Of a DNA stretch of 64,000 nt, positions 53,168 through 62,244 are shown piece after piece. The notes under the pieces are model-generated. The model saw only the letters and a program-made list of their open reading frames with translations. It searched no databases and was not told the origin of the DNA. The translations under genes and the position numbers were made by a program. The stretch spans positions 3,826,001 to 3,890,000 of the forward strand of contig NZ_SNWR01000001.1 in the NCBI RefSeq assembly GCF_004362215.1, read 5' to 3'. Position 1 is the stretch's first letter. Every line of letters starts with the position of its first letter. The stretch is from Paractinoplanes brasiliensis. GTDB lineage: Bacteria; Actinomycetota; Actinomycetes; Mycobacteriales; Micromonosporaceae.

Positions 53168-54175
53168 ATGTCGCTTGGCCCAGAGGCGTCGGTCACCGAC
53201 GAGAAGACTGCGCCTACCGCCGACGCGGCTGACCGCCCTGGCGAGAAGGCGATCGCCGGACGATCGCTCAAGCAGATCGCGTGGCGTCGCCTGAAGAAGG
53301 ACAAGGTGGCGATCGCCGGTGGTTGCGTTGTCATCTTCCTCGTCGTCGTGGCGATCCTGGCCCCGCTGCTGATCAAGCTGTTCGGCCACCCGTGGGACGA
53401 GTATCACCAAGACGCGCTCGACACCGAACTCGGCACGGGCCTGCCCAAGGGCGCGCTCGGCGGCATGAGCTGGGATTACCTTCTCGGTGTGGAGCCGGTG
53501 ACCGGCCGCGACATCTTCAGCCGGATCGTCTACGGAGCGCAGACCACGCTGGCTGTCGCGTTCCTGGCGGCCTTCCTGGCCACGTTCCTCGGCACCGTCT
53601 TCGGCCTGGCGGCCGGCTTCCTCGGTGGCTGGGTCGACACGGTGATCAGCCGGATCATGGACTTCCTGCTGGCCTTCCCGCAGCTGCTGTTCGCCATCGC
53701 GCTGCTGTCGGTGCTGCCGGACGAGTTTTTCGGGCTCGGCCCCCGCTGGTCGCGGGTCGGCGTGCTGATCGGCGTCATCGGCTTCTTCGGCTGGCCGTAC
53801 ATCGGCCGGATCGTGCGCGGCCAGACGCTCTCGTTGCGGGAGCGGGAATTCGTCGAGGCCTCACGCAGCCTGGGCGCTCGTTCGGGCCGGATCCTCTTCC
53901 GTGAGCTGCTGCCCAACCTGGCGGCGCCGATCCTCGTCTACACGACGCTGATCATCCCGACGAACATCCTGACCGAGGCCGCGCTGAGCTTCCTCGGCGT
54001 CGGCATCCCGCCGCCGAACCCGTCGTGGGGTGGCATGTTGTCGGACGCGGTGCAGTTCTACCGCATCGACCCGATGTACATGATCGTTCCAGGCTCGGTG
54101 ATCTTCATAACCGTGCTGGCCTTCAACCTCTTCGGTGACGGCCTGCGCGACGCGCTCGACCCCAAGGCTCGCTGA
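53168..54175 (+). CDS. dipeptide/oligopeptide ABC transporter permease (DppC/OppC type)
   Basis: A 335-aa inner-membrane permease. A cytoplasmic N-terminus leads to about six TM segments; the family N-terminal motif DKVAIAGGCVVIF, LGVEPVTGRDIFSR and the EAA loop EFVEASRSLGARSGRILFRELLPNL are evident. The ATG follows GAGAGGA. It is the first gene of a five-gene uptake operon. Confidence 0.92.
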   Translation: MSLGPEASVTDEKTAPTADAADRPGEKAIAGRSLKQIAWRRLKKDKVAIAGGCVVIFLVVVAILAPLLIKLFGHPWDEYHQDALDTELGTGLPKGALGGMSWDYLLGVEPVTGRDIFSRIVYGAQTTLAVAFLAAFLATFLGTVFGLAAGFLGGWVDTVISRIMDFLLAFPQLLFAIALLSVLPDEFFGLGPRWSRVGVLIGVIGFFGWPYIGRIVRGQTLSLREREFVEASRSLGARSGRILFRELLPNLAAPILVYTTLIIPTNILTEAALSFLGVGIPPPNPSWGGMLSDAVQFYRIDPMYMIVPGSVIFITVLAFNLFGDGLRDALDPKAR

Positions 54176-54244
54176 GCCGGCGGGACGAAGAACCACGCAA
54201 TTTCCGCGGACCGGCCGGGTTCGCTTTCGAGGAGGTAGGAACAG

Positions 54245-56020
54245 GTGGCACGCAAGACAAGGGTGCTGGCGGCGTCAGGCGTCGCCCTCGCACTCGGGCT
54301 GACCACCGCCGCGTGCGGTGGCAGCTCGGATGACGACAACAAGGGCAGTACTGCTTCCAACGGCAAGTCGGAGTTCAACGCCGCGGTCACCAGCGTGGTC
54401 AACCCGAGCACGGCCAAGGGTGGCACGCTCAACCTGTGGTCGTCGCAGGACGCAGACAGCTGGGACCCGGCGCGTGGCTACTACGCCTTCGTCTGGAACC
54501 TCAACCGTCTCTACACCCGCAAGCTGGTGGACTACGCCGCCACGCCGGGCAAGGACGGCCTCAAGGTCGTGCCCGACCTGGCCGAGGCCGAGCCGACGAT
54601 CAGTGACGACAAGCTGACCTACACCTTCAAGCTGCGCAGCGGCCTGAAGTGGGACGACGGCGCGCCGATCACGTCGAAGGACGTCAAGTACGGCATCCAG
54701 CGCGTCTGGGCGACCGACGTGATCACCGGCGGCCCGTACTACCTGCCGAACGTGCTCGACCAGGGCCAGAACTACAAGGGCCCCTACAAGGACACTGCCC
54801 CCGACAAGCTGGGCCTGAAGTCGGTCACCACGCCGGACGACCAGACGATCGTCTTCAAGCTGGCCAAGCCGTACTCGGACTTCCTGTACCTGCTGGCCAT
54901 GCCCGGCTCGGGCCCGGTGCCGCAGAAGCGGGACACCGGCGCGCAGTACGGCGCGAAGCCCGCGGCCTCCGGCCCGTACATGTTCAAGTCGATCGCGCCC
55001 GGCAAGAGCGCCGAGTGGGTCCGGAACCCGAACTGGGACCAGGCCACCGACCCGATCCGCAAGGCGCTGCCCGACGCGATCAAGCTGACGATCACCACCA
55101 ACGCCGACGACCTGGACAACCGTCTGCTCGCCGGCACGGCGGACCTCGACGTCGGCCAGACCGGCGTGCAGGCTGCGGCCCGCACCAAGCTGCTGACCGA
55201 CAACACCCTGAAGGCGAACGCCGACGCCCCCAACACGGGCTTCCTCCGCTTCGCCGACATGACGCCGGTCGCGCCGCTCAACAACATCGAGTGCCGCAAG
55301 GCGGTCATCTACGCCGCCGACCCGACCTCGATCCAGACCGCGCGTGGTGGCCCGTTCGCGGGTGGCGACATCGGCACCAGCATCCTCCCGCCGAACATCG
55401 CCGGCTCGGACGAGAACTACGACCCGTACAACCGCAAGCAGGGCAAGCCGCAGCTGGACAAGGCCAAGGAGGCCCTGACCAAGTGTGGCCAGCCGAACGG
55501 CTTCAACGTGACGATCGCCGCCCGTAACAACCGGGCCGCCGAGGTCAAGACCGCCGAGGCGCTGCAGGCGTCGCTCAAGGCGGCCGGCATCACCGCCAAG
55601 ATCGACCAGTACGACGGCGCGCAGGACTCGGCCATCGGTGGTTCGCCGGAGATCGTGAAGCAGCGCGGTTACGGCATCATCATCACCGGTTGGGGCGCGG
55701 ACTACCCCAGTGGCGCCGGCTACATGCAGCCGCTGGCCGACAGCCGGTTCATCACGAAGAACGGCAACTTCAACCGTTCGGAGATCAAGGACCCGGCGAT
55801 CGACAAGCTGTTCGACGACGCCGCCGGCGAGACCGACCCGGCCAAGGCCGCGGAGATCTACAAGCAGATCAACCAGAAGATCATGGAGGGCGCGTACGTG
55901 CTCCCGTTCGTGGTCGACAAGGCGCTCAACTACCGCAACCCGCGGCTGACGAACGCGTACGTGCACGAGTCGTTCGGCATGCTGGACTTCCAGGCGCTCG
56001 GCGTCAGCGACGGTAAGTGA
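54245..56020 (+). CDS. peptide ABC transporter substrate-binding lipoprotein (SBP_bac_5)
   Basis: A 591-aa exported lipoprotein with lipobox TAAC at residues 21-24 and a Ser/Asp/Asn-rich linker. The family-5 solute-binding fold shows in GGTLNLWSSQDADSWDPARG, LTYTFKLRSGLKWDDGAPI and the C-terminal DYPSGAGYM. The start is the GTG at 54245 after GAGGTAGG. It captures peptides or similar ligands for the flanking permeases. Confidence 0.93.
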   Translation: MARKTRVLAASGVALALGLTTAACGGSSDDDNKGSTASNGKSEFNAAVTSVVNPSTAKGGTLNLWSSQDADSWDPARGYYAFVWNLNRLYTRKLVDYAATPGKDGLKVVPDLAEAEPTISDDKLTYTFKLRSGLKWDDGAPITSKDVKYGIQRVWATDVITGGPYYLPNVLDQGQNYKGPYKDTAPDKLGLKSVTTPDDQTIVFKLAKPYSDFLYLLAMPGSGPVPQKRDTGAQYGAKPAASGPYMFKSIAPGKSAEWVRNPNWDQATDPIRKALPDAIKLTITTNADDLDNRLLAGTADLDVGQTGVQAAARTKLLTDNTLKANADAPNTGFLRFADMTPVAPLNNIECRKAVIYAADPTSIQTARGGPFAGGDIGTSILPPNIAGSDENYDPYNRKQGKPQLDKAKEALTKCGQPNGFNVTIAARNNRAAEVKTAEALQASLKAAGITAKIDQYDGAQDSAIGGSPEIVKQRGYGIIITGWGADYPSGAGYMQPLADSRFITKNGNFNRSEIKDPAIDKLFDDAAGETDPAKAAEIYKQINQKIMEGAYVLPFVVDKALNYRNPRLTNAYVHESFGMLDFQALGVSDGK

Positions 56021-56138
56021 TCTCGCGCTGCCCTTAACGGCATCGGGTATATCGAAGGGTTGGTGAAGGCCGCCCGGATAGGGTGGGCATCGGTTTCCGC
56101 GAGGAGGCCGGTGCCCACCCATCCGATGGCCGAACGTC

Positions 56139-57140
56139 GTGCTGTCATACATCGTCCGTCGCGTGTTCAACGCGATCATCACGCTGCTGGTGGTGACTGC
56201 GGTCACGTTCGGCATCTTCTTCGCCATTCCGAAGGCGATCGGCACCGACCCGGCGCTGCTCTACATCGGTAAGCAGTCGGACCCCGCGGCCATCGAGGGC
56301 ATCCGGCAGAAGATGGGGTTCGACGAACCCATCTACGTGCAGTACGGCAACTTCCTCAAGGGCATCGTGGCCGGACGTGACTACTCGAACGGCGCGGACG
56401 TCACCCACTGCCCGGCGCCCTGTCTCGGTTACTCGTTCTCGACCGACCAGGAAGTCACCCCGCTGCTGCTGGAGGACATCCCGGTCACCCTGTCGCTGGC
56501 GCTCGGCGCGGCGGTGCTGTGGCTGCTCATCGGCATCTCGGCCGGCGTGCTCTCGGCGTTGCGCAGAGGCTCGTTCGTCGACCGGGCCGCGATGACCACG
56601 GCCCTGGCCGGCGTCTCGCTACCGGTCTATTTCACCGGTCTGCTTTCCTCGGCGATCTTCGTGTACGCGCTGGGGTGGCTGCCGGAAAGCAACTACGCAC
56701 CGCTCACTGAGGACCCTGGGCAATGGTTCACCAGCCTGATCCTGCCCTGGATCACGCTCGCGTTCCTGTTCGCGGCGACCTACGCCCGTCTCACCCGCGC
56801 CAACATGCTCGAGACCCTGGGCGAGGACTACGTGCGTACGGCCCGGGCCAAGGGTCTCACCGAGCGGATCGTCATCGGTAAGCACGCCCTGCGCTCCGGC
56901 CTGACCCCGATCGTCACGATCTTCGGCCTTGACCTCGGCGCGCTGCTCGGCGGCGCCATTCTCACCGAGAACGTCTTCAACCTGCGCGGCCTGGGCTATC
57001 AGGCGCTCAACGCGATCCGGCAGAACGACCTGCCCATCATCCTGGGCGTGACGCTGATCGCCGCGTTCTTCATCGTCTTCGCGAACCTCATCGTCGACCT
57101 GGTCTACGGCTGGATCGACCCGCGCGTGCGGCTGGCCTGA
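56139..57140 (+). CDS. dipeptide/oligopeptide ABC transporter permease (DppB/OppB type)
   Basis: A 333-aa permease. The N-terminal MLSYIVRRVFNAIITLL, about six TM segments and the EAA loop LGEDYVRTARAKGLTERIVI match DppB. The GTG at 56139 has a weak ribosome-binding site. It lies 118 bp after the binding-protein gene and pairs with the first permease to form the channel. Confidence 0.92.
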   Translation: MLSYIVRRVFNAIITLLVVTAVTFGIFFAIPKAIGTDPALLYIGKQSDPAAIEGIRQKMGFDEPIYVQYGNFLKGIVAGRDYSNGADVTHCPAPCLGYSFSTDQEVTPLLLEDIPVTLSLALGAAVLWLLIGISAGVLSALRRGSFVDRAAMTTALAGVSLPVYFTGLLSSAIFVYALGWLPESNYAPLTEDPGQWFTSLILPWITLAFLFAATYARLTRANMLETLGEDYVRTARAKGLTERIVIGKHALRSGLTPIVTIFGLDLGALLGGAILTENVFNLRGLGYQALNAIRQNDLPIILGVTLIAAFFIVFANLIVDLVYGWIDPRVRLA

Positions 57141-57151
57141 GGGAGAGTCAC

Positions 57152-58192
57152 GTGTCCATCGGCGCCACCAACAAACGCCCGTTCCTCGAGATCAAGGACC
57201 TCACCGTCCGGTTCGAGACCGACGACGGCATCGTCCAGGCGGTCTCGGGCTCCACGTTCAGCCTCGAGGCCGGCCAGACCCTGGGCATCGTCGGCGAGTC
57301 CGGCTCGGGCAAGAGCGTCACGTCGCTCGCCGTCCTCGGCCTGCACCGCACCCGCAGCAACGCCAAGGTCAGCGGCGAGATCTGGCTCGAGGACCAGGAG
57401 CTGGTCACCGCCACCGACGAGGAGGTACGTCAGCTCCGCGGCGGCAAGATGGCGATGATCTTCCAGGACCCGCTGAGCGCGATGCACCCGTACTTCACGG
57501 TCGGGTCGCAGATCGTCGAGGCGTACCGGGTGCACCACCCCGGCGAGAACAAGAAGGTCGCCCGTGAGCGCGCGATCGACATGCTGGCCCGGGTCGGCAT
57601 CCCGCAGCCCGAGCGGCGCTTCAACGACTACGCCCACCAGTTCTCGGGCGGCATGCGGCAGCGCGCGATGATCGCGATGGCGCTGGTCAACGACCCGAAG
57701 CTGCTGATCGCCGACGAGCCGACCACGGCCCTCGACGTGACAGTGCAGGCGCAGATCCTCGACCTGATCCGCGACCTGCAGGAGGAGTTCCACTCCGCGG
57801 TCATCATGATCACGCACGACCTCGGCGTGGTGGCCGAGCTCGCCGACGACGTCCTGGTGATGTACGGCGGCAAGGTGATCGAGAAGGGCGCCGCGCTGGA
57901 GGTCTTCCAGAACCCGCAGCACCCGTACACGTGGGGCCTGCTCGGCTCGATGCCGCGGCTCGACCGTGAGGTGCGCGACCGGCTCACCCCCGTCAAGGGC
58001 TCGCCGCCCAGCCTGATCAACCTGCCCGACGGCTGTGCTTTCCACCCGCGCTGCCCGTACGCGGGACGCAACGGCAACCGGTCGTTCACCGAGGTGCCCC
58101 TGCTGCGCGGCGACGCGCACAAGGTCGCCTGCCACCTGCCCCCGGAGGATCGCACCAGGATCTTCCGGGAGGAAGTGCTCCCGAACCTGTGA
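57152..58192 (+). CDS. peptide ABC transporter ATP-binding protein (DppD/OppD type)
   Basis: A 346-aa ATPase. Walker A GESGSGKS, Q-loop FQDPLSAMHP, signature FSGGMRQR, Walker B LLIADEPTTALDV and the H-loop ITHDLG are intact. The C-terminal oligopeptide-transporter extension has CAFHPRCPYA and a later Cys, which may hold an iron-sulphur or zinc site. The GTG lies 11 bp after the permease stop. Confidence 0.94.
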   Translation: MSIGATNKRPFLEIKDLTVRFETDDGIVQAVSGSTFSLEAGQTLGIVGESGSGKSVTSLAVLGLHRTRSNAKVSGEIWLEDQELVTATDEEVRQLRGGKMAMIFQDPLSAMHPYFTVGSQIVEAYRVHHPGENKKVARERAIDMLARVGIPQPERRFNDYAHQFSGGMRQRAMIAMALVNDPKLLIADEPTTALDVTVQAQILDLIRDLQEEFHSAVIMITHDLGVVAELADDVLVMYGGKVIEKGAALEVFQNPQHPYTWGLLGSMPRLDREVRDRLTPVKGSPPSLINLPDGCAFHPRCPYAGRNGNRSFTEVPLLRGDAHKVACHLPPEDRTRIFREEVLPNL

Positions 58193-58209
58193 GCGGAGAG
58201 AAAAAGATC

Positions 58210-59247
58210 ATGAGCGAGAACCTGCTCGAGGTCTCCGGCCTGGAGAAGCACTTCCCGATCACCAAGGGCCTGCTCAAGCGGCAGGTCGGGGCGGTCCGCG
58301 CGGTCGACGGCGTCGACCTGCAGGTGCGCTCGGGCGAGACGCTGGGCCTGGTCGGCGAGTCCGGCTGCGGCAAGTCGACGACCGGGCGCCTGTTCACCCG
58401 GATCCTGGAACCGACCGGCGGCAAGATCGTTTTTGAGGGCGAGGACATCTCGCACAAGAGCGTCACCCAGCTCCGGCCGCTCCGCCGCGACGTACAGATG
58501 ATCTTCCAGGACCCGTACTCGTCGCTGAACCCGCGGCACACGGTCGGCTCGATCATCGCGGCGCCGCTGCAGATCCAGAACATCCCGACCCCGCAGGGCA
58601 CCAAGAAGGCCGTGCAGGAGCTGCTCGAGCTGGTCGGCCTCAACCCGGAGCACTACAACCGCTACCCGCACGAGTTCTCCGGCGGTCAGCGGCAGCGCAT
58701 CGGCATCGCGCGGGCGCTCGCCCTGCGGCCCAAGCTGATCGTGGCCGACGAGCCGGTCTCCGCGCTCGACGTGTCGATCCAGGCCCAGGTGGTCAACCTG
58801 CTGGAGGACCTGCAGAGCGAGTTCGACCTGACCTACGTGTTCATCGCGCACGACCTGTCAGTGGTGCGGCACATCTCGGACCGGGTCGCCGTCATGTACC
58901 TGGGCAAGGTCGTGGAGATCGCCGAGCGCGACGACCTCTACAAGAACCCGCGCCACCCGTACACGGTCGCCCTGATGTCGGCCGTGCCGGTGCCCGACCC
59001 GGCCCGTCGGGACCGTGCCCAGCGCGACCGGGTGTTGCTCACCGGCGACGTGCCCAGCCCGATCAACCCGCCGTCCGGCTGCCGCTTCCGTACCCGCTGC
59101 TGGAAGGCGCAGGACATCTGCGCCACCGAGGAGCCGCCGCTGGTCACCCGGCTCGACGACCCGCAGTCGCACCAGACCGCCTGCCACTTCCCGGTGGTCG
59201 ACGACGAGACGGTCGCGGGCCGCCGGCCGGCCGCAACACCTGCCTGA
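58210..59247 (+). CDS. peptide ABC transporter ATP-binding protein (DppF/OppF type)
   Basis: A 345-aa ATPase with Walker A GESGCGKS, signature FSGGQRQR, Walker B LIVADEPVSALDV and H-loop IAHDLS; the C-terminal CRFRTRC motif is present. The ATG at 58210 follows GGAGAG; a GTG at 58189 that overlaps the previous stop (GTGA) is an alternative adding seven residues. It is the last gene of the operon. Confidence 0.94.
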   Translation: MSENLLEVSGLEKHFPITKGLLKRQVGAVRAVDGVDLQVRSGETLGLVGESGCGKSTTGRLFTRILEPTGGKIVFEGEDISHKSVTQLRPLRRDVQMIFQDPYSSLNPRHTVGSIIAAPLQIQNIPTPQGTKKAVQELLELVGLNPEHYNRYPHEFSGGQRQRIGIARALALRPKLIVADEPVSALDVSIQAQVVNLLEDLQSEFDLTYVFIAHDLSVVRHISDRVAVMYLGKVVEIAERDDLYKNPRHPYTVALMSAVPVPDPARRDRAQRDRVLLTGDVPSPINPPSGCRFRTRCWKAQDICATEEPPLVTRLDDPQSHQTACHFPVVDDETVAGRRPAATPA

Positions 59248-59259
59248 TCCCGTACGTGC

Positions 59260-59297
59260 AAAGGCCGTTCCACCTCGTGAGGGGCGGAACGGCCTTT
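59260..59297. terminator. bidirectional hairpin terminator
   Basis: A perfect 12-bp stem (AAAGGCCGTTCC / GGAACGGCCTTT) lies between the transporter operon and the convergent gene ending at 59299. The stem ends supply T-runs on both strands. Confidence 0.9.
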
Positions 59298-59298
59298 G

Positions 59299-59607
59299 TC
59301 AGTCCTCCGGGCGGTTCAGGATGCCCACCGCGACCGTGTGCACGGCGTCGACGTCGGCGGGGTCGCGGAGAGTCGCCTTGGCGCCGGTCACGGTGTACCA
59401 CTCGTCGGCGTCCTTGTACTGCACCCGCACCACGACCTCGGATCCGGACAGCTCGGAACGCAGCGTCAGATCGCCGGTCACGACGCCGACCTCGTCGGTC
59501 ATGACCCCGCCCTGGCCGGCGACTATGTCAGTGGTGGGCGCGGGCGGCGCCTCGGCCGCAGTCTGTGGGGCCGGTGCTGCCTCTTCCGGCGCGTCGGGTG
59601 CGGTCAT
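59299..59607 (-). CDS. hypothetical protein
   Basis: A 102-aa soluble protein. The first 30 residues are Pro/Ala-rich; the rest is beta-rich (LTLRSELSGSEVVVRVQYKD, EWYTVTGAK) and ends VHTVAVGILNRPED. No family is recognised. The ATG at 59607 follows TGGGAGA and overlaps by one base the stop of the HNH lipoprotein gene (TGATG), so the two are coupled. Confidence 0.72.
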   Translation of the reverse strand: MTAPDAPEEAAPAPQTAAEAPPAPTTDIVAGQGGVMTDEVGVVTGDLTLRSELSGSEVVVRVQYKDADEWYTVTGAKATLRDPADVDAVHTVAVGILNRPED

Positions 59608-60251
59608 CAGCAGTCTCCCAGCATGTCCTCGAGCGCGACTTTCTCCTTGGTGGTGACCGTCAGCTTCCACTTGGCCTTCACCGCGATCCAGTCTTGCGCA
59701 TATTCGCACCAGGTGCTGGTGTCGGTCGGCTTCCAGGTCGACGGGTCCTGGTCGCCCTTCGACCGGTTGGAGGAGGCGGACACCGCCAGCAGTTGCGGGT
59801 CGTCGAGGTCGTTGGCGAACTCCTCGCGCTGGTCCGTGGTCCATTTCGAGGCGCCCGACCGCCACGCGTTGGCCAGCGGCACGGTGTGGTCGATGTCGAC
59901 CTTGTCCGGTGAGTTGAGAACCTTGCCGTCGTAGAAGCTGGTCCAGGTGCCGGCGACCACGTTGCAGCCGGAGGTCTTGACGTTGCGGCCGTCCCGCTTG
60001 AGCACGGTGTCGCGCACGTCGCAGTTCGAGCCGGTGCTGCGCCAGTGCGGGAACTTGTCGCGGCTGTAACCGCTCATCGAGCCGGCCCGGGTGACCACCT
60101 TGAGGCCGTCGAGCTCGGTCTGGGACGTCGAAGGGTCCTTGGCGGCTTGGGTATTACCCGGGACGGGTTCGAGGGAGACGCCTTCACAGCCCGAGAGGGC
60201 GAGCAGAACGGCGGCAGCGGCGCTGAAAAGCAAAGATGTACGAGGGGGCAC
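59607..60251 (-). CDS. HNH endonuclease-like (DUF1524-type) lipoprotein
   Basis: A 214-aa exported lipoprotein with lipobox LSGC (residues 19-22). The C-terminal domain has the HNH/GmrSD-type pattern: DIDHTVPLANAWRSG (catalytic His), then an Asn-containing NRSKGDQDP and WCEYAQDWIAVKAKW. Four cysteines could form disulphides. It is probably a surface or secreted nuclease; activity is inferred. The start is the GTG at 60251. It is coupled to the gene at 59299. Confidence 0.85.
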   Translation of the reverse strand: MPPRTSLLFSAAAAVLLALSGCEGVSLEPVPGNTQAAKDPSTSQTELDGLKVVTRAGSMSGYSRDKFPHWRSTGSNCDVRDTVLKRDGRNVKTSGCNVVAGTWTSFYDGKVLNSPDKVDIDHTVPLANAWRSGASKWTTDQREEFANDLDDPQLLAVSASSNRSKGDQDPSTWKPTDTSTWCEYAQDWIAVKAKWKLTVTTKEKVALEDMLGDC

Positions 60252-60298
60252 CCCTTCAGCGTAGGGTGACGCCGCCCGGCCGGTCGCGGTGGATCATG

Positions 60299-60328
60299 CC
60301 CGCGCGCCGCCGGGTGACGGCGCGCGGG
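60299..60328 (-). terminator. hairpin terminator of leuA
   Basis: A perfect 11-bp GC stem (CCCGCGCGCCG / CGGCGCGCGGG) with an 8-nt loop, 7 bp past the leuA stop codon. Confidence 0.85.
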
Positions 60329-60335
60329 TGAAAGA

Positions 60336-62060
60336 TCAGCGCGCGCGGTTGACGGCGCTGGTGACGGCCTTGATCGAGGCGCTCACGATGTTCTCGTCGA
60401 TGCCGACGCCCCACACCGTGCGGTCGCCCACCTCGACCTCGACGTACGCCGCGGCCTGCGCGTCGCCGCCCGAGGTCAGCGCGTGCTCGTTGTAGTCGAG
60501 CACCCGCGCCTTGATCCCCAGCGGCTCGATGGCCTGCACGAACGCGTCGATCGGGCCGTTGCCGACACCGACCAGCGGGCGGCGCTGTCCACGGTGGAAC
60601 ACCTCGACGTCGATCTCGACCTTGCCGTCGCGGATCGAGGTCGTGTAGGTCTCGATCGTGAAGGCCTTGGCCGTCTGGTGCTCGACCAGGTACTCGCCGG
60701 CGAAGATGTCCCACATCTCCTGCGGGCTGACCTCGCCGCCCTCTTCGTCGGTGTGGTGCTGCACGACGCCGGAGAACTCGATCTGCAGCCGGCGCGGCAT
60801 GTCGAGCTTGTGCTCCTCCTTCATGATGTACGCCACGCCGCCCTTGCCGGACTGCGAGTTGACCCGGATCACGGCCTCGTAGCTGCGGCCCAGGTCCTTG
60901 GGGTCGATCGGCAGATAGGGAACGCCCCAGGTGAAGGTGTCGATGTCGGCCCCGGCCGCGTCGGCGTCGGCCTGCAGGGCGGCGAAGCCCTTCTTGATCG
61001 CGTCCTGGTGCGAGCCCGAGAACGCGGTGTAGACCAGGTCGCCGACGTACGGGTGGCGCTCGTGCACGGGCAGCTGGTTGCAGTACTCGACCGCACGCTT
61101 GATCTCGTCGATGTCGGAGAAGTCGATCATAGGGTCGATGCCCTGTGAGAACAGGTTGAGGCCCAGCGTCACCAGGTCGACGTTGCCGGTGCGCTCGCCG
61201 TTGCCGAACAGGCAGCCCTCGATGCGGTCGGCCCCGGCCAGCAGGCCCAGCTCGGCCGCGGCGACGGCGGTGCCGCGGTCGTTGTGCGGGTGCAGCGACA
61301 GCACGATGGACTCACGCCGGGGCAGGTTGCGGTGCATCCACTCGATGGAGTCGGCGTACACGTTGGGCGTGGCCATCTCGACAGTGGCGGGCAGGTTGAT
61401 GATCAGCGGCCGGTCCGGCGTCGGGTCGATGACGTCGATCACCGCGGAGCAGATCTCCAGCGCGTAGTCGAGCTCGGTGCCCGTGTAGGACTCCGGCGAG
61501 TACTCGTAGAAGATCTCGGTGTCCGGGGTGTGGATCTCGGCGTACTTCTGGCAGAGCCGCGCCCCGGTGGTCGCGATGTCGGTGATGCCGTCCTTGTCGA
61601 GGCCGAACACCACCCGGCGCTGCAACGTGGACGTCGAGTTGTAGAAGTGCACGATCGCCCGCTTGGCCCCGCGGATCGACTCGAACGTGCGGTCGATCAG
61701 GTGCTCGCGGCACTGCACCAGCACCTGGATCGTGACGTCGTCGGGGATCAGGTCCTGCTCGATCAGCTGGCGTACGAAGTCGTAGTCGGTCTGGCTGGCG
61801 GCCGGGAAGCCGACCTCGATCTCCTTGTAGCCCATCTGCACCAGCAGCATGAACATGCGCCGTTTGCGCTCGGGCGACATCGGGTCGATCAGGGCCTGGT
61901 TGCCGTCGCGCAGGTCGACCGCGCACCAGCGGGGCGCCGCCTCGACGTGCCGGGCCGGCCACTGGCGGTCGGGCAGATCGACGGCGAACTGCTTCTGGTA
62001 CGGGATGTAGCGCTCGAACGGCATCTTGCTGGGCTTCTGCACCGCGAAAGGACTGGACAT
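60336..62060 (-). CDS. leuA: 2-isopropylmalate synthase
   Basis: A 574-aa enzyme that condenses 2-ketoisovalerate with acetyl-CoA, the first step of leucine synthesis. The catalytic metal site shows in RWCAVDLRDGNQAL and SLHPHNDRGTAVAAAELG, with GCLFGNGERTGNVDL after it. The C-terminal regulatory domain (from about 440) provides leucine feedback. Length fits the long LeuA form (LeuA2 type) of actinobacteria. The ATG at 62060 follows GGAG. Upstream is a leader peptide with leucine codons and a hairpin. Confidence 0.96.
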   Translation of the reverse strand: MSSPFAVQKPSKMPFERYIPYQKQFAVDLPDRQWPARHVEAAPRWCAVDLRDGNQALIDPMSPERKRRMFMLLVQMGYKEIEVGFPAASQTDYDFVRQLIEQDLIPDDVTIQVLVQCREHLIDRTFESIRGAKRAIVHFYNSTSTLQRRVVFGLDKDGITDIATTGARLCQKYAEIHTPDTEIFYEYSPESYTGTELDYALEICSAVIDVIDPTPDRPLIINLPATVEMATPNVYADSIEWMHRNLPRRESIVLSLHPHNDRGTAVAAAELGLLAGADRIEGCLFGNGERTGNVDLVTLGLNLFSQGIDPMIDFSDIDEIKRAVEYCNQLPVHERHPYVGDLVYTAFSGSHQDAIKKGFAALQADADAAGADIDTFTWGVPYLPIDPKDLGRSYEAVIRVNSQSGKGGVAYIMKEEHKLDMPRRLQIEFSGVVQHHTDEEGGEVSPQEMWDIFAGEYLVEHQTAKAFTIETYTTSIRDGKVEIDVEVFHRGQRRPLVGVGNGPIDAFVQAIEPLGIKARVLDYNEHALTSGGDAQAAAYVEVEVGDRTVWGVGIDENIVSASIKAVTSAVNRAR

Positions 62061-62104
62061 GTGGAACGGCTCCAAAGGGAGAGAAGACGAGAAGGCGGCG
62101 CGCG

Positions 62105-62179
62105 TCAGCCCCGCGACGAGGTGCCGGCCTGGGATGGGGCCTCGTCGCGGCAGCGAAGAAGGAGAAACGCCTGCCACAT
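62105..62179 (-). CDS. leuA leader peptide (attenuator)
   Basis: A 24-aa ORF, MWQAFLLLRC..., with three consecutive leucine codons (CTC CTT CTT), ending 44 bp before leuA. It is too short for most gene finders. The leucine run, the position and the overlap with an 11-bp hairpin match ribosome-mediated attenuation leaders of amino-acid operons. Ribosome stalling when Leu-tRNA is scarce would change the leader fold. Confidence 0.7.
   Translation of the reverse strand: MWQAFLLLRCRDEAPSQAGTSSRG
62111..62150 (-). promoter_or_regulatory. hairpin of the leuA attenuator
   Basis: Perfect 11-bp arms (CCGCGACGAGG / CCTCGTCGCGG) with an 18-nt loop lie within the leader peptide, starting about 8 codons into it, after the leucine codons. 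No U-run follows, so it may act on translation or as one of alternative structures. Confidence 0.6.
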
Positions 62180-62244
62180 GTCGCAAATGACCCTACGTGA
62201 TCAACTCCGGCGTTGCCAGCCGTACGCCCGGATCGTGGGAACCC

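Noticed and set aside
54275..56245. 656-codon minus-strand ORF opposite the peptide-binding protein
   Set aside because: The plus strand encodes a lipoprotein with clear SBP_bac_5 motifs; the antisense product is a Val/Arg/Gly-rich artefact.
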